Below are positions 1-7,450 of a stretch of DNA of 45,482 nucleotides, piece after piece. The notes below the pieces were generated by a model that saw nothing but the letters and a program-made list of their open reading frames with translations, was not told the DNA's origin and made no database searches. The stretch's first letter is position 1. Every line of letters begins with the position of its first letter. The stretch is from Bacteroidia bacterium (lineage in GTDB: Bacteria > Bacteroidota > Bacteroidia > SXHM01), in contig JAGVLY010000108.1 of NCBI GenBank assembly GCA_020054035.1, positions 1 to 45,482 on the forward strand. Reading direction: 5' to 3'. The position numbers and the translations under genes were made by a program.

Positions 1-467
1 CAGAGGTATTGGCCATTGCTTTAAGCCGTTCTACCAGCGCAACAATCGGTGATATTATCTTGGTCATCAATATTTTTATCTTCTCGGCAGCGGCCTATTT
101 TCTGGGCATTGAAACAGCGCTTTATTCTATCATCACGTATCTGGCCGCCTCCAAAACATTAGACTTTATTATTGAAGGCATTGAAGAATATACGGGCATA
201 ACCATTGTATCCAGCCACAGCGAAGAAATACGCGAAATGATTACTCAGAAATTAGGAATGGGTGTAACGGTTTATAAAGGTAAGCGCGGTTTCGGAAGCC
301 ACGGACACCAAAGCGATACCGATATTATTTTCACCGTTATTACGCGATTGGAAATAAGCAAGCTGCGCGCTGAAATTGAAAAGATTGACCCCAATGCTTT
401 TGTGGTGATGAACAGCGTGAAAGACACCCGTGGCGGAATGATTAAAAAGCGCCCCTTTACTGAATAA
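1..467 (+). CDS. YitT family membrane protein, C-terminal part (5' truncated by window edge)
   Basis: The reading frame is open from the first complete codon (base 3), so this is the tail of a larger gene; the TTG at base 9 is internal, not a start. Two hydrophobic segments (roughly codons 18-50 of the visible part) are the end of a YitT/DUF161 membrane region. They are followed by a soluble domain of about 85 residues of the DUF2179 type, which begins near TGITIVSSHSEEIREM and contains the G-rich GKRGFGSHGH segment before a final alpha-beta unit. That order, membrane region then DUF2179, is typical of the YitT family of inner-membrane proteins, whose substrate is not established. It ends 54 bp before the next gene on the same strand and may be co-transcribed with it. 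Confidence 0.85.
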   Translation, partial: EVLAIALSRSTSATIGDIILVINIFIFSAAAYFLGIETALYSIITYLAASKTLDFIIEGIEEYTGITIVSSHSEEIREMITQKLGMGVTVYKGKRGFGSHGHQSDTDIIFTVITRLEISKLRAEIEKIDPNAFVVMNSVKDTRGGMIKKRPFTE

Positions 468-521
468 AGCCAACTAGGAATTAGCCAATCAGGGAAATAG
501 CAACAGCACAAAAATTGAATA

Positions 522-1103
522 ATGACGAATGAAAATCAATTAGTAGGCGAAGCACTGGAAGCGTATTTTGAAAAATACGGTCTTGGTAAAGATGGAGGAC
601 TCGATAAGCTCTGGGGAAAAGTTAAAGTAGGTAATTTCTATATCCCTATTCCCAACCCCGATGCGCGCAAACGGGCATTGGTTTGTCACGATATACATCA
701 TCTGGTAACGGGCTACTCGGCCGAGTGGCAGGGCGAAGCAGCCATTGCAGGCTGGGAAGTAGGCTCGGGCTGCAACGATTTTTATGCGGCATGGGTGCTT
801 GACCTGGGATTGATGGCGCTGGGTATCTGGATATTTCCGAAAACTGTTTTTAATGCTTTTGTGCGCGGCCTGCGCTCACGCAACCTTTACCATTATTTAC
901 TTACTCCGCAGGAGGCAAAGCAAATGACCATTGCCCAGTTGCGTACCTTTCTTGAATTGAAAGTGCCCGGTTACGAAAACCCTACCACCCAAGAAAAAAT
1001 TGAATTTGTAAAATGGTGGACTATCTCGTGGGTGTTTTCGTTTGTGTTTTTTCTGCTGCCGCTGCCGTTGATTGGGTTTGGGGTGTGGTGGTTGATGAAG
1101 TAA
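522..1103 (+). CDS. COQ4-like protein with HDxxH-x11-E metal motif
   Basis: A 193-residue protein with a clear HDxxHx11E motif (H56, D57, H60, E72), the zinc-ligand signature of the COQ4 family. COQ4 acts in ubiquinone biosynthesis, but the remainder of this protein is only loosely COQ4-like. Two hydrophobic stretches (about residues 86-105 and 165-190) suggest association with the membrane, and the C-terminus ends in a Trp-rich helix. The ATG at 522 is the natural start; no Shine-Dalgarno sequence is visible, which is usual here. Because Bacteroidota normally make menaquinone rather than ubiquinone, I do not assign a role in ubiquinone synthesis. The family assignment rests on motif recognition alone. 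Confidence 0.7.
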   Translation: MTNENQLVGEALEAYFEKYGLGKDGGLDKLWGKVKVGNFYIPIPNPDARKRALVCHDIHHLVTGYSAEWQGEAAIAGWEVGSGCNDFYAAWVLDLGLMALGIWIFPKTVFNAFVRGLRSRNLYHYLLTPQEAKQMTIAQLRTFLELKVPGYENPTTQEKIEFVKWWTISWVFSFVFFLLPLPLIGFGVWWLMK

Positions 1104-1150
1104 CGAAGGGATGTGAGGCAGGTGAGGGGGGAAATGTGGATGGATTTAGG

Positions 1151-1237
1151 GCTAAGCGGCATTTGCAATGCCGCTCTTGTTTTTTGCCGAATTTTAAATT
1201 CGGCTATGTTCTAAGCGGAATTGCAAATGCCGCTTAG
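1151..1237. repeat. three-hairpin palindromic intergenic element
   Basis: Three palindromes lie in 87 bp. The first is GCGGCATT-TGC-AATGCCGC (1156-1174). The second is GCCGAATTT-T-AAATTCGGC (1186-1204). The third is an imperfect copy of the first in inverted orientation, ending in GCCGCTTAGC. The outer two copies (from GCTAAGCGGC at 1151 and to 1237) also form a long inverted repeat around the central hairpin. It sits between a rightward gene and a leftward gene, so it could end both transcripts, but there is no T-tract. It resembles REP/MITE-like intergenic palindromic units. Confidence 0.7.
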
Positions 1238-1280
1238 CGAAGATGCCGCCTAACAGGGGCATTTGTAACTGTGCTTCTAT

Positions 1281-2066
1281 TTAAGGATTTTGAGATGCTA
1301 ATTGTCCGTTGGGCACATATAGATAAAATGAGTTTGACTTTTTGTCCTTTTTTTCAAACACGGTTTCACCATTTTCATAACCAATTGCCTTACCTCTGAA
1401 ATGGTTTAATGACATTTCGCGCACTGATGCAACATAAAACTCATTATCAATAAAGACAAAACTTGTTGCATCCTCTGAACCACTAATTGCTATATAGTTT
1501 CGGAATAATATAGGCGTGTTATCTTTGGAATAACTGTCAACATATACAGTAGCCTTTTTCTTTGGCTTAACTGAATAAGGAACTTCTGTTTCCTTTTTGT
1601 TTTTTGATAATGTGAAATACTCTTGTGGCATAAGATAGAATGACACTTTTTTAGAACTTGATTTTGGAGGAGTGAATGTTACCTTTTCGGGTTTTGTTGT
1701 AACACTTTCTGCTGATGTTTTCGAACTTCCTGAACTCACTCCATAACGACTGTATATCGCATACCCAGTCGTAACAGCATCGGTTTTTGTATTTTCTACA
1801 TCGCTCCAATAATCATACTTTTCTCCATTTACTATAAACGATGAGTTTTTCCAATTTACATAAATAGGTTTATCCGTCTTGTTAAAAACGCTGAACGCCA
1901 TATTGCCATGAAGACCCCAAAAATTATAAATAATTTTTACACTATCATTCTCAAAAAAGTGTGTGTCGCTCTCGGTCTTACAGTTGGTAGATTTAGTGTC
2001 AATAATCTGAATGTAAGAGTTGCAAGAAGCACAAGTAAAGGCGATAATAATTGTCAAAAATCTCAT
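1281..2066 (-). CDS. hypothetical lipoprotein
   Basis: A 261-residue protein that begins with a short hydrophobic signal ending in FTCASC, a relaxed Bacteroidota-type lipobox with Cys16 as the lipidated residue, so it is probably anchored in a membrane. The rest is rich in Ser, Thr and Lys with predicted beta strands and no recognised catalytic motif. I do not recognise the family. It has a promoter-like TAnnTTTG on the minus strand at 2109-2116, giving a leader of roughly 35 nt. It stands alone: the upstream neighbour (alkB) is divergent and the downstream neighbour is convergent across the palindromic element. Confidence 0.7.
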   Translation of the reverse strand: MRFLTIIIAFTCASCNSYIQIIDTKSTNCKTESDTHFFENDSVKIIYNFWGLHGNMAFSVFNKTDKPIYVNWKNSSFIVNGEKYDYWSDVENTKTDAVTTGYAIYSRYGVSSGSSKTSAESVTTKPEKVTFTPPKSSSKKVSFYLMPQEYFTLSKNKKETEVPYSVKPKKKATVYVDSYSKDNTPILFRNYIAISGSEDATSFVFIDNEFYVASVREMSLNHFRGKAIGYENGETVFEKKDKKSNSFYLYVPNGQLASQNP

Positions 2067-2108
2067 AGGTTATGGTTTGTTTTAGTCTTTAAAATGTTTT
2101 TTCTTCCC

Positions 2109-2116
2109 CAAATATA
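2109..2116 (-). promoter_or_regulatory. Bacteroidota -7 box for the lipoprotein gene
   Basis: The minus strand reads TATATTTG, an exact match to the Bacteroidota -7 consensus TAnnTTTG, about 42 bp upstream of the lipoprotein ATG. No convincing -33 TTTG was picked out. Confidence 0.45.
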
Positions 2117-2223
2117 AACCATTCCCCCAATTCAACAACCTACCTACTTCACTCTCCTAAGCGCCCACCCCGTTCCGTCAATTTTCTTTTCCCTCTCATT
2201 ATATTTATATCAAAATGAAGTGT

Positions 2224-2275
2224 GTAAACTATTTATTGAAATATAGTTTACTTTTAAAATAATTCTATATATTTG
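2224..2275 (+). promoter_or_regulatory. alkB promoter overlapped by a palindromic operator candidate
   Basis: A perfect 9-bp inverted repeat, GTAAACTAT (2224-2232) and ATAGTTTAC (2243-2251), with 10 bp between the arms, lies immediately upstream of a TAnnTTTG -7 box (TATATTTG, 2268-2275). The right arm falls where the -33 element would be (TTTA, 17 bp before the -7 box). A bound dimeric repressor would therefore block the promoter. The size and symmetry fit a TetR- or MarR-type operator, but no regulator gene of either type is visible nearby. Confidence 0.55.
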
Positions 2276-2304
2276 TCATCATCAAACCCCAAAAGCAACG
2301 CAAC

Positions 2305-3375
2305 ATGAAAACAAGGCAACTGAAATACATGACTGTTTTTACAGCACCTATTGTAAGTCTATTAGCATTTTACGGCCACGGCTGGTGGACCTGGTCGCTG
2401 ATACTCTATGCCTTTGTTATGATACCCTTGGGTGATGCCTTCTCTAAGCCCAGCAAGGCAAACATGAGCGAGGCCGAAGAAGAAATGTCTCTGAACGACC
2501 CGTATTACGATTGGTTGTTATATGCGCTGGTTCCGCTGCAATATATTTTTCTTGTTATCTTTTTGTTTCAGGTAAAAGAGCAGGGGCTAACAACCTTTGA
2601 AATAACCGGAAGAGTGCTGACTATGGGTATTGGCTGTGCAACCATAGGAATAAATCTTGCGCATGAATTGGGTCATCGTATTAACTGGTACGAGCGTGCG
2701 ATGTCAAAAATGCTGCTGCTCTCAACACTTTACATGCACTTCTTTATTGAGCACAACCGCGGCCACCATAAAAATGTATCCACTGATAAAGACCCTGCAT
2801 CTGCGGATAGGGGAGAAGTGGTGTATTTCTTCTGGTTCAAGTCCATTATCTTCAGTTACATTTCTGCATGGCACCTTGAAATAGAAAAGTTGAAAAAAAA
2901 CGGGCACAGCTTTTTCTCTATCCACAATGAGATGATACGCTTTCAGTTGATACAGATGGCATTGCTGGCTGTTATCTATTTTATTTTCGGCCTCATGCCG
3001 ATGATTTATTTTATCGCAGCTTCGTTAATCGGCATATTGTTATTGGAAACCATAAACTATGTAGAGCACTACGGTTTGCGCAGGAAAAAAACAGGCGAGA
3101 ACAGCTATGAAAAAGTGCTGCCTGTGCATTCATGGAATTCAAACCACGCGGTAGGCCGCATCATGTTATTTGAATTAACCCGCCACAGCGATCATCATTA
3201 TAAAGCAAGTCGTAAATACCAAGTGCTACGCCATTTTGAGGAAGCACCTCAAATGCCGTTGGGCTATCCTGCTATGATATTAATGTCGCTGGTTCCGCCT
3301 CTGTGGTTTTCTGTTATGCACAAGCAGATTGATGAATACAGGAAGCAATTGCCGGAGGGAAGTGCGTTGGCTTAA
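2305..3375 (+). CDS. alkB: alkane 1-monooxygenase (AlkB-type membrane hydroxylase)
   Basis: A 356-residue membrane di-iron hydroxylase. All the family's histidine boxes are visible: HELGH (120-124), EHNRGHH (149-155), NYVEHYG (251-257) and RHSDHH (293-298). The histidine boxes are separated by several hydrophobic helices, as expected for the integral-membrane fatty-acid desaturase/alkane hydroxylase superfamily. Family members oxidise terminal methyl groups of medium-chain alkanes or related hydrophobic compounds, using electrons from rubredoxin and its reductase; neither partner gene lies in this window. The NYxEHYG box favours AlkB over xylene monooxygenase-like relatives. The gene has its own promoter with a palindromic operator candidate, suggesting inducible expression. 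It converges on the OmpA-family gene. Confidence 0.9.
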   Translation: MKTRQLKYMTVFTAPIVSLLAFYGHGWWTWSLILYAFVMIPLGDAFSKPSKANMSEAEEEMSLNDPYYDWLLYALVPLQYIFLVIFLFQVKEQGLTTFEITGRVLTMGIGCATIGINLAHELGHRINWYERAMSKMLLLSTLYMHFFIEHNRGHHKNVSTDKDPASADRGEVVYFFWFKSIIFSYISAWHLEIEKLKKNGHSFFSIHNEMIRFQLIQMALLAVIYFIFGLMPMIYFIAASLIGILLLETINYVEHYGLRRKKTGENSYEKVLPVHSWNSNHAVGRIMLFELTRHSDHHYKASRKYQVLRHFEEAPQMPLGYPAMILMSLVPPLWFSVMHKQIDEYRKQLPEGSALA

Positions 3376-3381
3376 GAATGG

Positions 3382-3447
3382 CTCGCAAAGGCGCGAAGAC
3401 GCAAAGAATGTTTTGCAATTTTCTTAGCGACTTTGCGCCTTTCCGAG
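3382..3447. repeat. inverted repeat between convergent genes, possible bidirectional terminator
   Basis: CTCGCAAAGGCGC (3382-3394) pairs with GCGCCTTTCCGAG (3435-3447) with one mismatch. The region also contains GCAAAG / CTTTGC halves. It fills the 76-bp gap between the stop codons of alkB and the OmpA-family gene, a position that suits a two-way terminator. The text resembles a widespread degenerate Bacteroidota intergenic repeat. Confidence 0.5.
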
Positions 3448-3451
3448 AAAA

Positions 3452-5377
3452 TTAGTTGCCCAATACAGTAAACTCAGTTCTCCTATTCTCTGCCCGCCCT
3501 TGTTCGGTATCGTTGGAAGCGATAGGAGCAGTTTCGCCAAAGCCTTTGTAGCTCAGTCTTTCGGCAAGAATACCGTTAGTGGTCAGGTATTCGTAAACAG
3601 ACTTGGCGCGGTTCTCAGAAAGCAGTTGATTGCTTTTATCATCGCCTACATTATCAGTATGCCCACCAATCTCAATTTTCAGATTTTTGTTTTTCTGCAA
3701 CAACCCAAGCAGCTTCTGCAGCTCAGCAGTTGACTCGCCTTTCAACTGAAATGAATTGGTTTCAAAGAAGATATTTTTCAGAATTACTTTCTCTCCCGTT
3801 TTCACAGGTTGCAGCCCCACATTCAGCTGATATGGCTTAGTAATGTCCTTAATATCTTTCAGTGAAAAGTTTTCAGAATAAAACAGGTAGCCTTCTTTTG
3901 AAACGTTGAGCGCATAGTTTTTATTTACCGGAAGGCTCACCAAAAACTCACCTTTCTCGCTGTTAGAACTTGATTCCACTACCACTTTGTTAGTTTCTAA
4001 ATCAATCAGCTCAAATTTTGCAACCAATGGTTTCTTGGTATCGCTCGCGAAAACACTGCCTTTTACATACGTTACCATTGTTGGTCGTGCAGCTTCATAC
4101 AACTCAAATGAGTACAGATCAAGGCTGCCGAAACCACCTTTGCGGTCGCTGGCGAAGTAGGCAATTTTGCCTGAGCCGCCTACAATAAAGCTGTCATCAT
4201 TATTCCAGGTGTTGATTGGATAACCAAGGTTCACCGGCTTTTGCCAGTTGCCCAGTGCATCTTTGCGTGAGTAGTAAATATCTTTTTTACCCATACCCAC
4301 TTGTCCGTCAGACGAGAAATAAAGCGTTTGATTGTCGGGGTGAATAAAAGGGCTTTCTTCCTGTCCTGCTGTATTTATAACATCACCCAGGTTCACAGGA
4401 ACGCCCCACACACCTTGGTCGGTAAGCGTGCTGCTCCATAAGTCTTTATGACCTTTTCCACCTGCGCGGCTGCTCGAAAAATAAACTGTTCTCTTATCAG
4501 GCGAAAGTGAAGGTTGTGATTCCCATTTAGCACTGTTAATAGGGTTGCGGATATTCTGTGGTTCTGTCCAGTTATTTCCAACCTTGCGTGAAAAATAAAT
4601 ATCGCATCCTCCTAAACCTTCAGGACGATTGCAACCGGTAAAAAACATTAGTTGCCCGTCAGGCGAAATGGTTTGTGCGCCTTCATTATCGGGCGTATTA
4701 AGCGGTGCACCTAAGTTGAGTGCGGTAGTCCATTCGCCATCTGCCAAACGGCTTTCATAAAAATCTTCCTGCCCGTGTCCACCACCAGCCGGGCGGCTGT
4801 TGCGGGTTATAACAATGGTTTGCTCATCAGCAGTAAGCGCAGGAAAATATTCTGCATCGGCTGTATTTACACCGGCACCTAAATTTTTAGGGTCAAAAGG
4901 AACAGGCTTTTTTATGGCCTCGCTGCCAAATTCTGCCGTGCGTATTGCAAGTTTTGCCTTCTCGCGTGTTTCGGGTTTAGTGTTTTTGAGTTGAAGAAAA
5001 TTCTCAAGACTGGTTTTTGCATCATCGTATTTGCCCACTTGAAGCTGAATGTTTCCAAGTATATAATAAGCATTCGGGAAAAAGTTAGGATCAAGTGAAA
5101 CTACTTTTCGGTATTGTGCAACAGCCTGTTCATATTCATCCATTTCAACATAAATATCAGCCAGCATAATACGAGCTTCCAGAAATTTTTCGTCATTGTC
5201 AAGCGCTTTTAACAACGTAGTTCTTGCCTGTTCATCAGCGCGGGCATTATAATAATCCAATGCCGTTTCGTAAAGGCTGATGGCGCGTTTTGATTCAGTG
5301 GTGTATTTCTTTGGTTGTGCAAAAGATGCAAGAGCAAAGAAGCAAGAAACAAGAAGTAGAAAGATGTATTTTTTCAT
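3452..5377 (-). CDS. TPR / PD40 beta-propeller / OmpA-domain envelope protein
   Basis: I place the start at the ATG at 5377 rather than the longer frame from 5422, because MKKYIFLLLVSCFFALASFAQ is a clean signal peptide starting there. The product is 641 residues. After the signal come tetratricopeptide repeats (about 25-135, ending in a Pro-rich boundary), a WD40-like PD40 propeller with repeated LSPDxxxxYFSS motifs (about 160-420), a carboxypeptidase-regulatory-like beta domain (about 430-515) and a C-terminal OmpA peptidoglycan-binding domain with the GGHTDNVG motif. This architecture is common in Bacteroidota envelope proteins, some linked to gliding or T9SS. The ATG overlaps the queE stop codon (TAATG), implying translational coupling. 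Confidence 0.9.
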   Translation of the reverse strand: MKKYIFLLLVSCFFALASFAQPKKYTTESKRAISLYETALDYYNARADEQARTTLLKALDNDEKFLEARIMLADIYVEMDEYEQAVAQYRKVVSLDPNFFPNAYYILGNIQLQVGKYDDAKTSLENFLQLKNTKPETREKAKLAIRTAEFGSEAIKKPVPFDPKNLGAGVNTADAEYFPALTADEQTIVITRNSRPAGGGHGQEDFYESRLADGEWTTALNLGAPLNTPDNEGAQTISPDGQLMFFTGCNRPEGLGGCDIYFSRKVGNNWTEPQNIRNPINSAKWESQPSLSPDKRTVYFSSSRAGGKGHKDLWSSTLTDQGVWGVPVNLGDVINTAGQEESPFIHPDNQTLYFSSDGQVGMGKKDIYYSRKDALGNWQKPVNLGYPINTWNNDDSFIVGGSGKIAYFASDRKGGFGSLDLYSFELYEAARPTMVTYVKGSVFASDTKKPLVAKFELIDLETNKVVVESSSNSEKGEFLVSLPVNKNYALNVSKEGYLFYSENFSLKDIKDITKPYQLNVGLQPVKTGEKVILKNIFFETNSFQLKGESTAELQKLLGLLQKNKNLKIEIGGHTDNVGDDKSNQLLSENRAKSVYEYLTTNGILAERLSYKGFGETAPIASNDTEQGRAENRRTEFTVLGN

Positions 5378-6087
5378 TACGGTATGTTCATGTATTTGTG
5401 TGTTTGCAGCGAAATATTCCACTTCGGATGTTGCATCACATAGTCAGTAATGAGAGGCATCATTTCTTTTGCTTTGCTCCATTCGGGTTGCAGAAAAAGG
5501 ATGCACTCTTTATTGGTCTGTGCCGCATTTTTTTCAGCCCATTCAAAATCATTTTTGTTGTGGATGATCACTTTCAGTTCGTGTGCTTTTGCAAACACCT
5601 CAGGCAAAGGTGATGCCGTTTTTTTAGGTGAAAGGCATATCCAGTCAAAATCACCGCTAAAAGGGTAAGCACCGGAAGTTTCAAGATAAATGGTAATTCC
5701 TTTTTTCTTTAACTCAGCGCAGAGATAATCTAAATTATAGGTAAGCGGCTCACCACCGGTAACAACCACTGCTTTTGAGGGATTATTAAGTGCGTTCGCA
5801 ACAATTGTATCCGTTGAAGTAAGCGGATGCAGCGAAGCATCCCATGATTCTTTAACATCACACCAGTGGCAACCGACATCGCAACCACCTACGCGAATAA
5901 ACCAAGCAGATTTTCCGCTGTGAAAACCTTCGCCCTGAATGGTGTAAAATTCCTCCATCAACGGAAGGTTTTTACCGTCCTTTAACAATGTATCATCTGT
6001 TGCCTGCAAAATCGTATTTTTGAATAAGGCTTCAAAATTAATTCTTTTAGCTATGCAGGCATGTCGTTTGTCGAGACTTATGAACAT
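5377..6087 (-). CDS. queE: 7-carboxy-7-deazaguanine synthase
   Basis: A radical-SAM enzyme that converts 6-carboxytetrahydropterin to 7-carboxy-7-deazaguanine in the queuosine precursor pathway. The cluster motif is CxxxCxxC (C69, C73, C76) within GGCDVGCHWCD, preceded by the family hallmark LMEEFYTIQGEGFHSG (43-58) and followed by VVTGGEPL. The core length is right, but the annotated ATG gives an N-terminal extension of about 40 residues before LPLMEEF, longer than I would expect. A TAnnTTTG-like sequence lies inside that extension (minus strand, 6033-6040), so translation could start later, for example at a TTG or at M44. No other queuosine genes are present in the window. It is upstream of, and overlaps by one base, the OmpA-family gene. 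Confidence 0.9.
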   Translation of the reverse strand: MFISLDKRHACIAKRINFEALFKNTILQATDDTLLKDGKNLPLMEEFYTIQGEGFHSGKSAWFIRVGGCDVGCHWCDVKESWDASLHPLTSTDTIVANALNNPSKAVVVTGGEPLTYNLDYLCAELKKKGITIYLETSGAYPFSGDFDWICLSPKKTASPLPEVFAKAHELKVIIHNKNDFEWAEKNAAQTNKECILFLQPEWSKAKEMMPLITDYVMQHPKWNISLQTHKYMNIP

Positions 6088-6133
6088 TATCCTACAGTTG
6101 CCTGTATAAATCAGTAATTAAATTACCCAGAGT

Positions 6134-6760
6134 ATGACTGAAGCCCGACTGTTTGACGACTCAAAGCACTTAGACTTAATTTACCAGCTTTTTGGTTTTG
6201 ACCGCATAATGACTGAAAAAGAGCTGTTGCTAGTTTTTCGTGACGAAATGACCCATGATACTGTTCATGATCTTTTAGCTATTGCCGAAATAAAAATGAA
6301 AGGAGCCAGCGGTGAGAAAAAACTCATTCGTAGAGTGTTTAATATATTGGTTGAATCTGTTCAGAATATTGTAAACCACGCTGACAGGTCACCCATTAAA
6401 AAATTAAACCAAGCGGCTATTCTTGTTATAGGAAAAGGCATTGACCACTATTTTGTTATAACGGGCAACCTGATACGAAATGAGCGGGTTGAAAATCTGA
6501 AAGAAGTAATTGACCTCATTAATGGATTAAGTCCTGAAGTAATACGTGATTATTATACCGAAAAAATGAAGCTTTCTGAGTTCTCTGCAAAAGGTGGCGC
6601 AGGACTTGGCTTATTGGATATTTCACGCAGAAGCGGCAGAAAAATGGAATATGATTTTCGTCCGGTGGACGATAACTTCTCTTACTTTTCCTTCAAAATT
6701 AATATAGCGTTTGAACTGCCCGGAGTTGAAGTACCGGCAGAAGTAAACAAAAAAGGCTAA
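6134..6760 (+). CDS. SiaB-like family protein kinase (DUF6272)
   Basis: A 208-residue soluble protein of the SiaB/DUF6272 kind, related to GHKL-type ATPases and anti-sigma kinases. An N-box-like LVESVQNIVNHA (about 72-83) and a glycine-rich GGAGLGLLDIS (about 153-163) are visible in the expected order. In the Pseudomonas SiaABCD system, the kinase SiaB phosphorylates SiaC and the PP2C phosphatase SiaA reverses it. Here there is no SiaC-like gene next door; the nearest possible partner is the SpoIIE-type phosphatase at 15.1-16.1 kb. The gene stands alone on the plus strand and ends in a terminator shared with its convergent neighbour. Confidence 0.75.
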   Translation: MTEARLFDDSKHLDLIYQLFGFDRIMTEKELLLVFRDEMTHDTVHDLLAIAEIKMKGASGEKKLIRRVFNILVESVQNIVNHADRSPIKKLNQAAILVIGKGIDHYFVITGNLIRNERVENLKEVIDLINGLSPEVIRDYYTEKMKLSEFSAKGGAGLGLLDISRRSGRKMEYDFRPVDDNFSYFSFKINIAFELPGVEVPAEVNKKG

Positions 6761-6789
6761 AACTTCTTTTCAGAAGTTTTAGCCTTTTT
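6750..6789. terminator. bidirectional intrinsic terminator containing both stop codons
   Basis: An 18-bp perfect stem runs from 6750 to 6767 and from 6772 to 6789 around a TTTC loop. The A-run on one arm and T-run on the other give a U-tract in both directions. The TAA codons of the SiaB-like gene (6758-6760) and of the AP2-domain gene (6779-6781, minus strand) both lie within the stem. Confidence 0.85.
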
Positions 6790-7438
6790 CTGCTTTAATC
6801 TTAAGTAACTTTATTTTTTCTTTTTTGGCTTTAGCTTTTGGGGCAGCAGCGGGTTTTGCCTTAGCTTTTGCAGCAGGCTTTGCTTTTACTGCTTGGGCAC
6901 CTGCAGGTTTAATCTTATTCAGGCTGTTGGTTTCTCCAAATAACTCACGCGATTTTTTGTTATAAGCCTTTGCAGCTTCTTCCGCAGTTTTGAAAAAACC
7001 TAAATTGTGGTTTACACCTTTGTGGTAAAGGTTTGCACGGAAACGTTTATTTTCTTTTGTAACACCGCGATAACCGCTACTGTTTTTTGTAGTGCTGTTA
7101 GATCTGCGTAACTCGCTCATGGTTACATATTCCAGATTTTCAATTCGACAATCCTGAACATTTCCGTTTTTAAAACGAAGAAATAATTTACGGCTGCTCT
7201 TTGGTTTTTTAACAAATTTATCAGCAATCCAACGATGCAGGTAAATGGTTTCATATACCGGACCTTTTTTGGTTGTTATGCAGCGCTGGTATATGGGATA
7301 GCCGCTTGAATGTGCCCGCAAGTTATCCATAAAATTAAGCGCGGAAAGTTTTTTGTCGCCTTTCAAAGCTTTGTAACCTTTGTCATCAAGAACTGCGCTT
7401 TTGTCCTTGGTGTTTTTAAGTTTGATTTTGTAACTCAT
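6779..7438 (-). CDS. degenerate HNH + AP2 DNA-binding protein with histone H1-like tail
   Basis: A 219-residue basic protein in three parts. Residues about 66-106 resemble the HNH_3 homing-endonuclease fold: LHRWIADKF, then NGNVQDCRIENLEYVT matching the usual 'NHIDGxxxNNRIENLEWVT' block. The central catalytic His position is Arg88, so nuclease activity is doubtful. Residues 121-176 are an AP2/ERF-type DNA-binding domain (SGYRGVTKENKRFRA ... GFFKTAEEAAKAYN). Residues 177-219 are a Lys/Ala/Pro tail with KAKPAA-type repeats like bacterial histone H1-like proteins. It starts 12 bp after folD and is probably co-transcribed with it. I infer a domesticated homing-endonuclease relative now acting as a DNA-binding or nucleoid protein. 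Confidence 0.75.
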   Translation of the reverse strand: MSYKIKLKNTKDKSAVLDDKGYKALKGDKKLSALNFMDNLRAHSSGYPIYQRCITTKKGPVYETIYLHRWIADKFVKKPKSSRKLFLRFKNGNVQDCRIENLEYVTMSELRRSNSTTKNSSGYRGVTKENKRFRANLYHKGVNHNLGFFKTAEEAAKAYNKKSRELFGETNSLNKIKPAGAQAVKAKPAAKAKAKPAAAPKAKAKKEKIKLLKIKAEKG

Positions 7439-7450
7439 GTTGTGGGGGTG

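Noticed and set aside
9-467. TTG at base 9 as a start codon
   Set aside because: The frame is already open before it and the family has several more transmembrane segments upstream, so the gene is cut by the window edge.
3452-5422. Longer start (5422) for the OmpA-family protein
   Set aside because: The additional 15 residues have no signal-peptide character and overlap queE; the ATG at 5377 starts a classic signal peptide.
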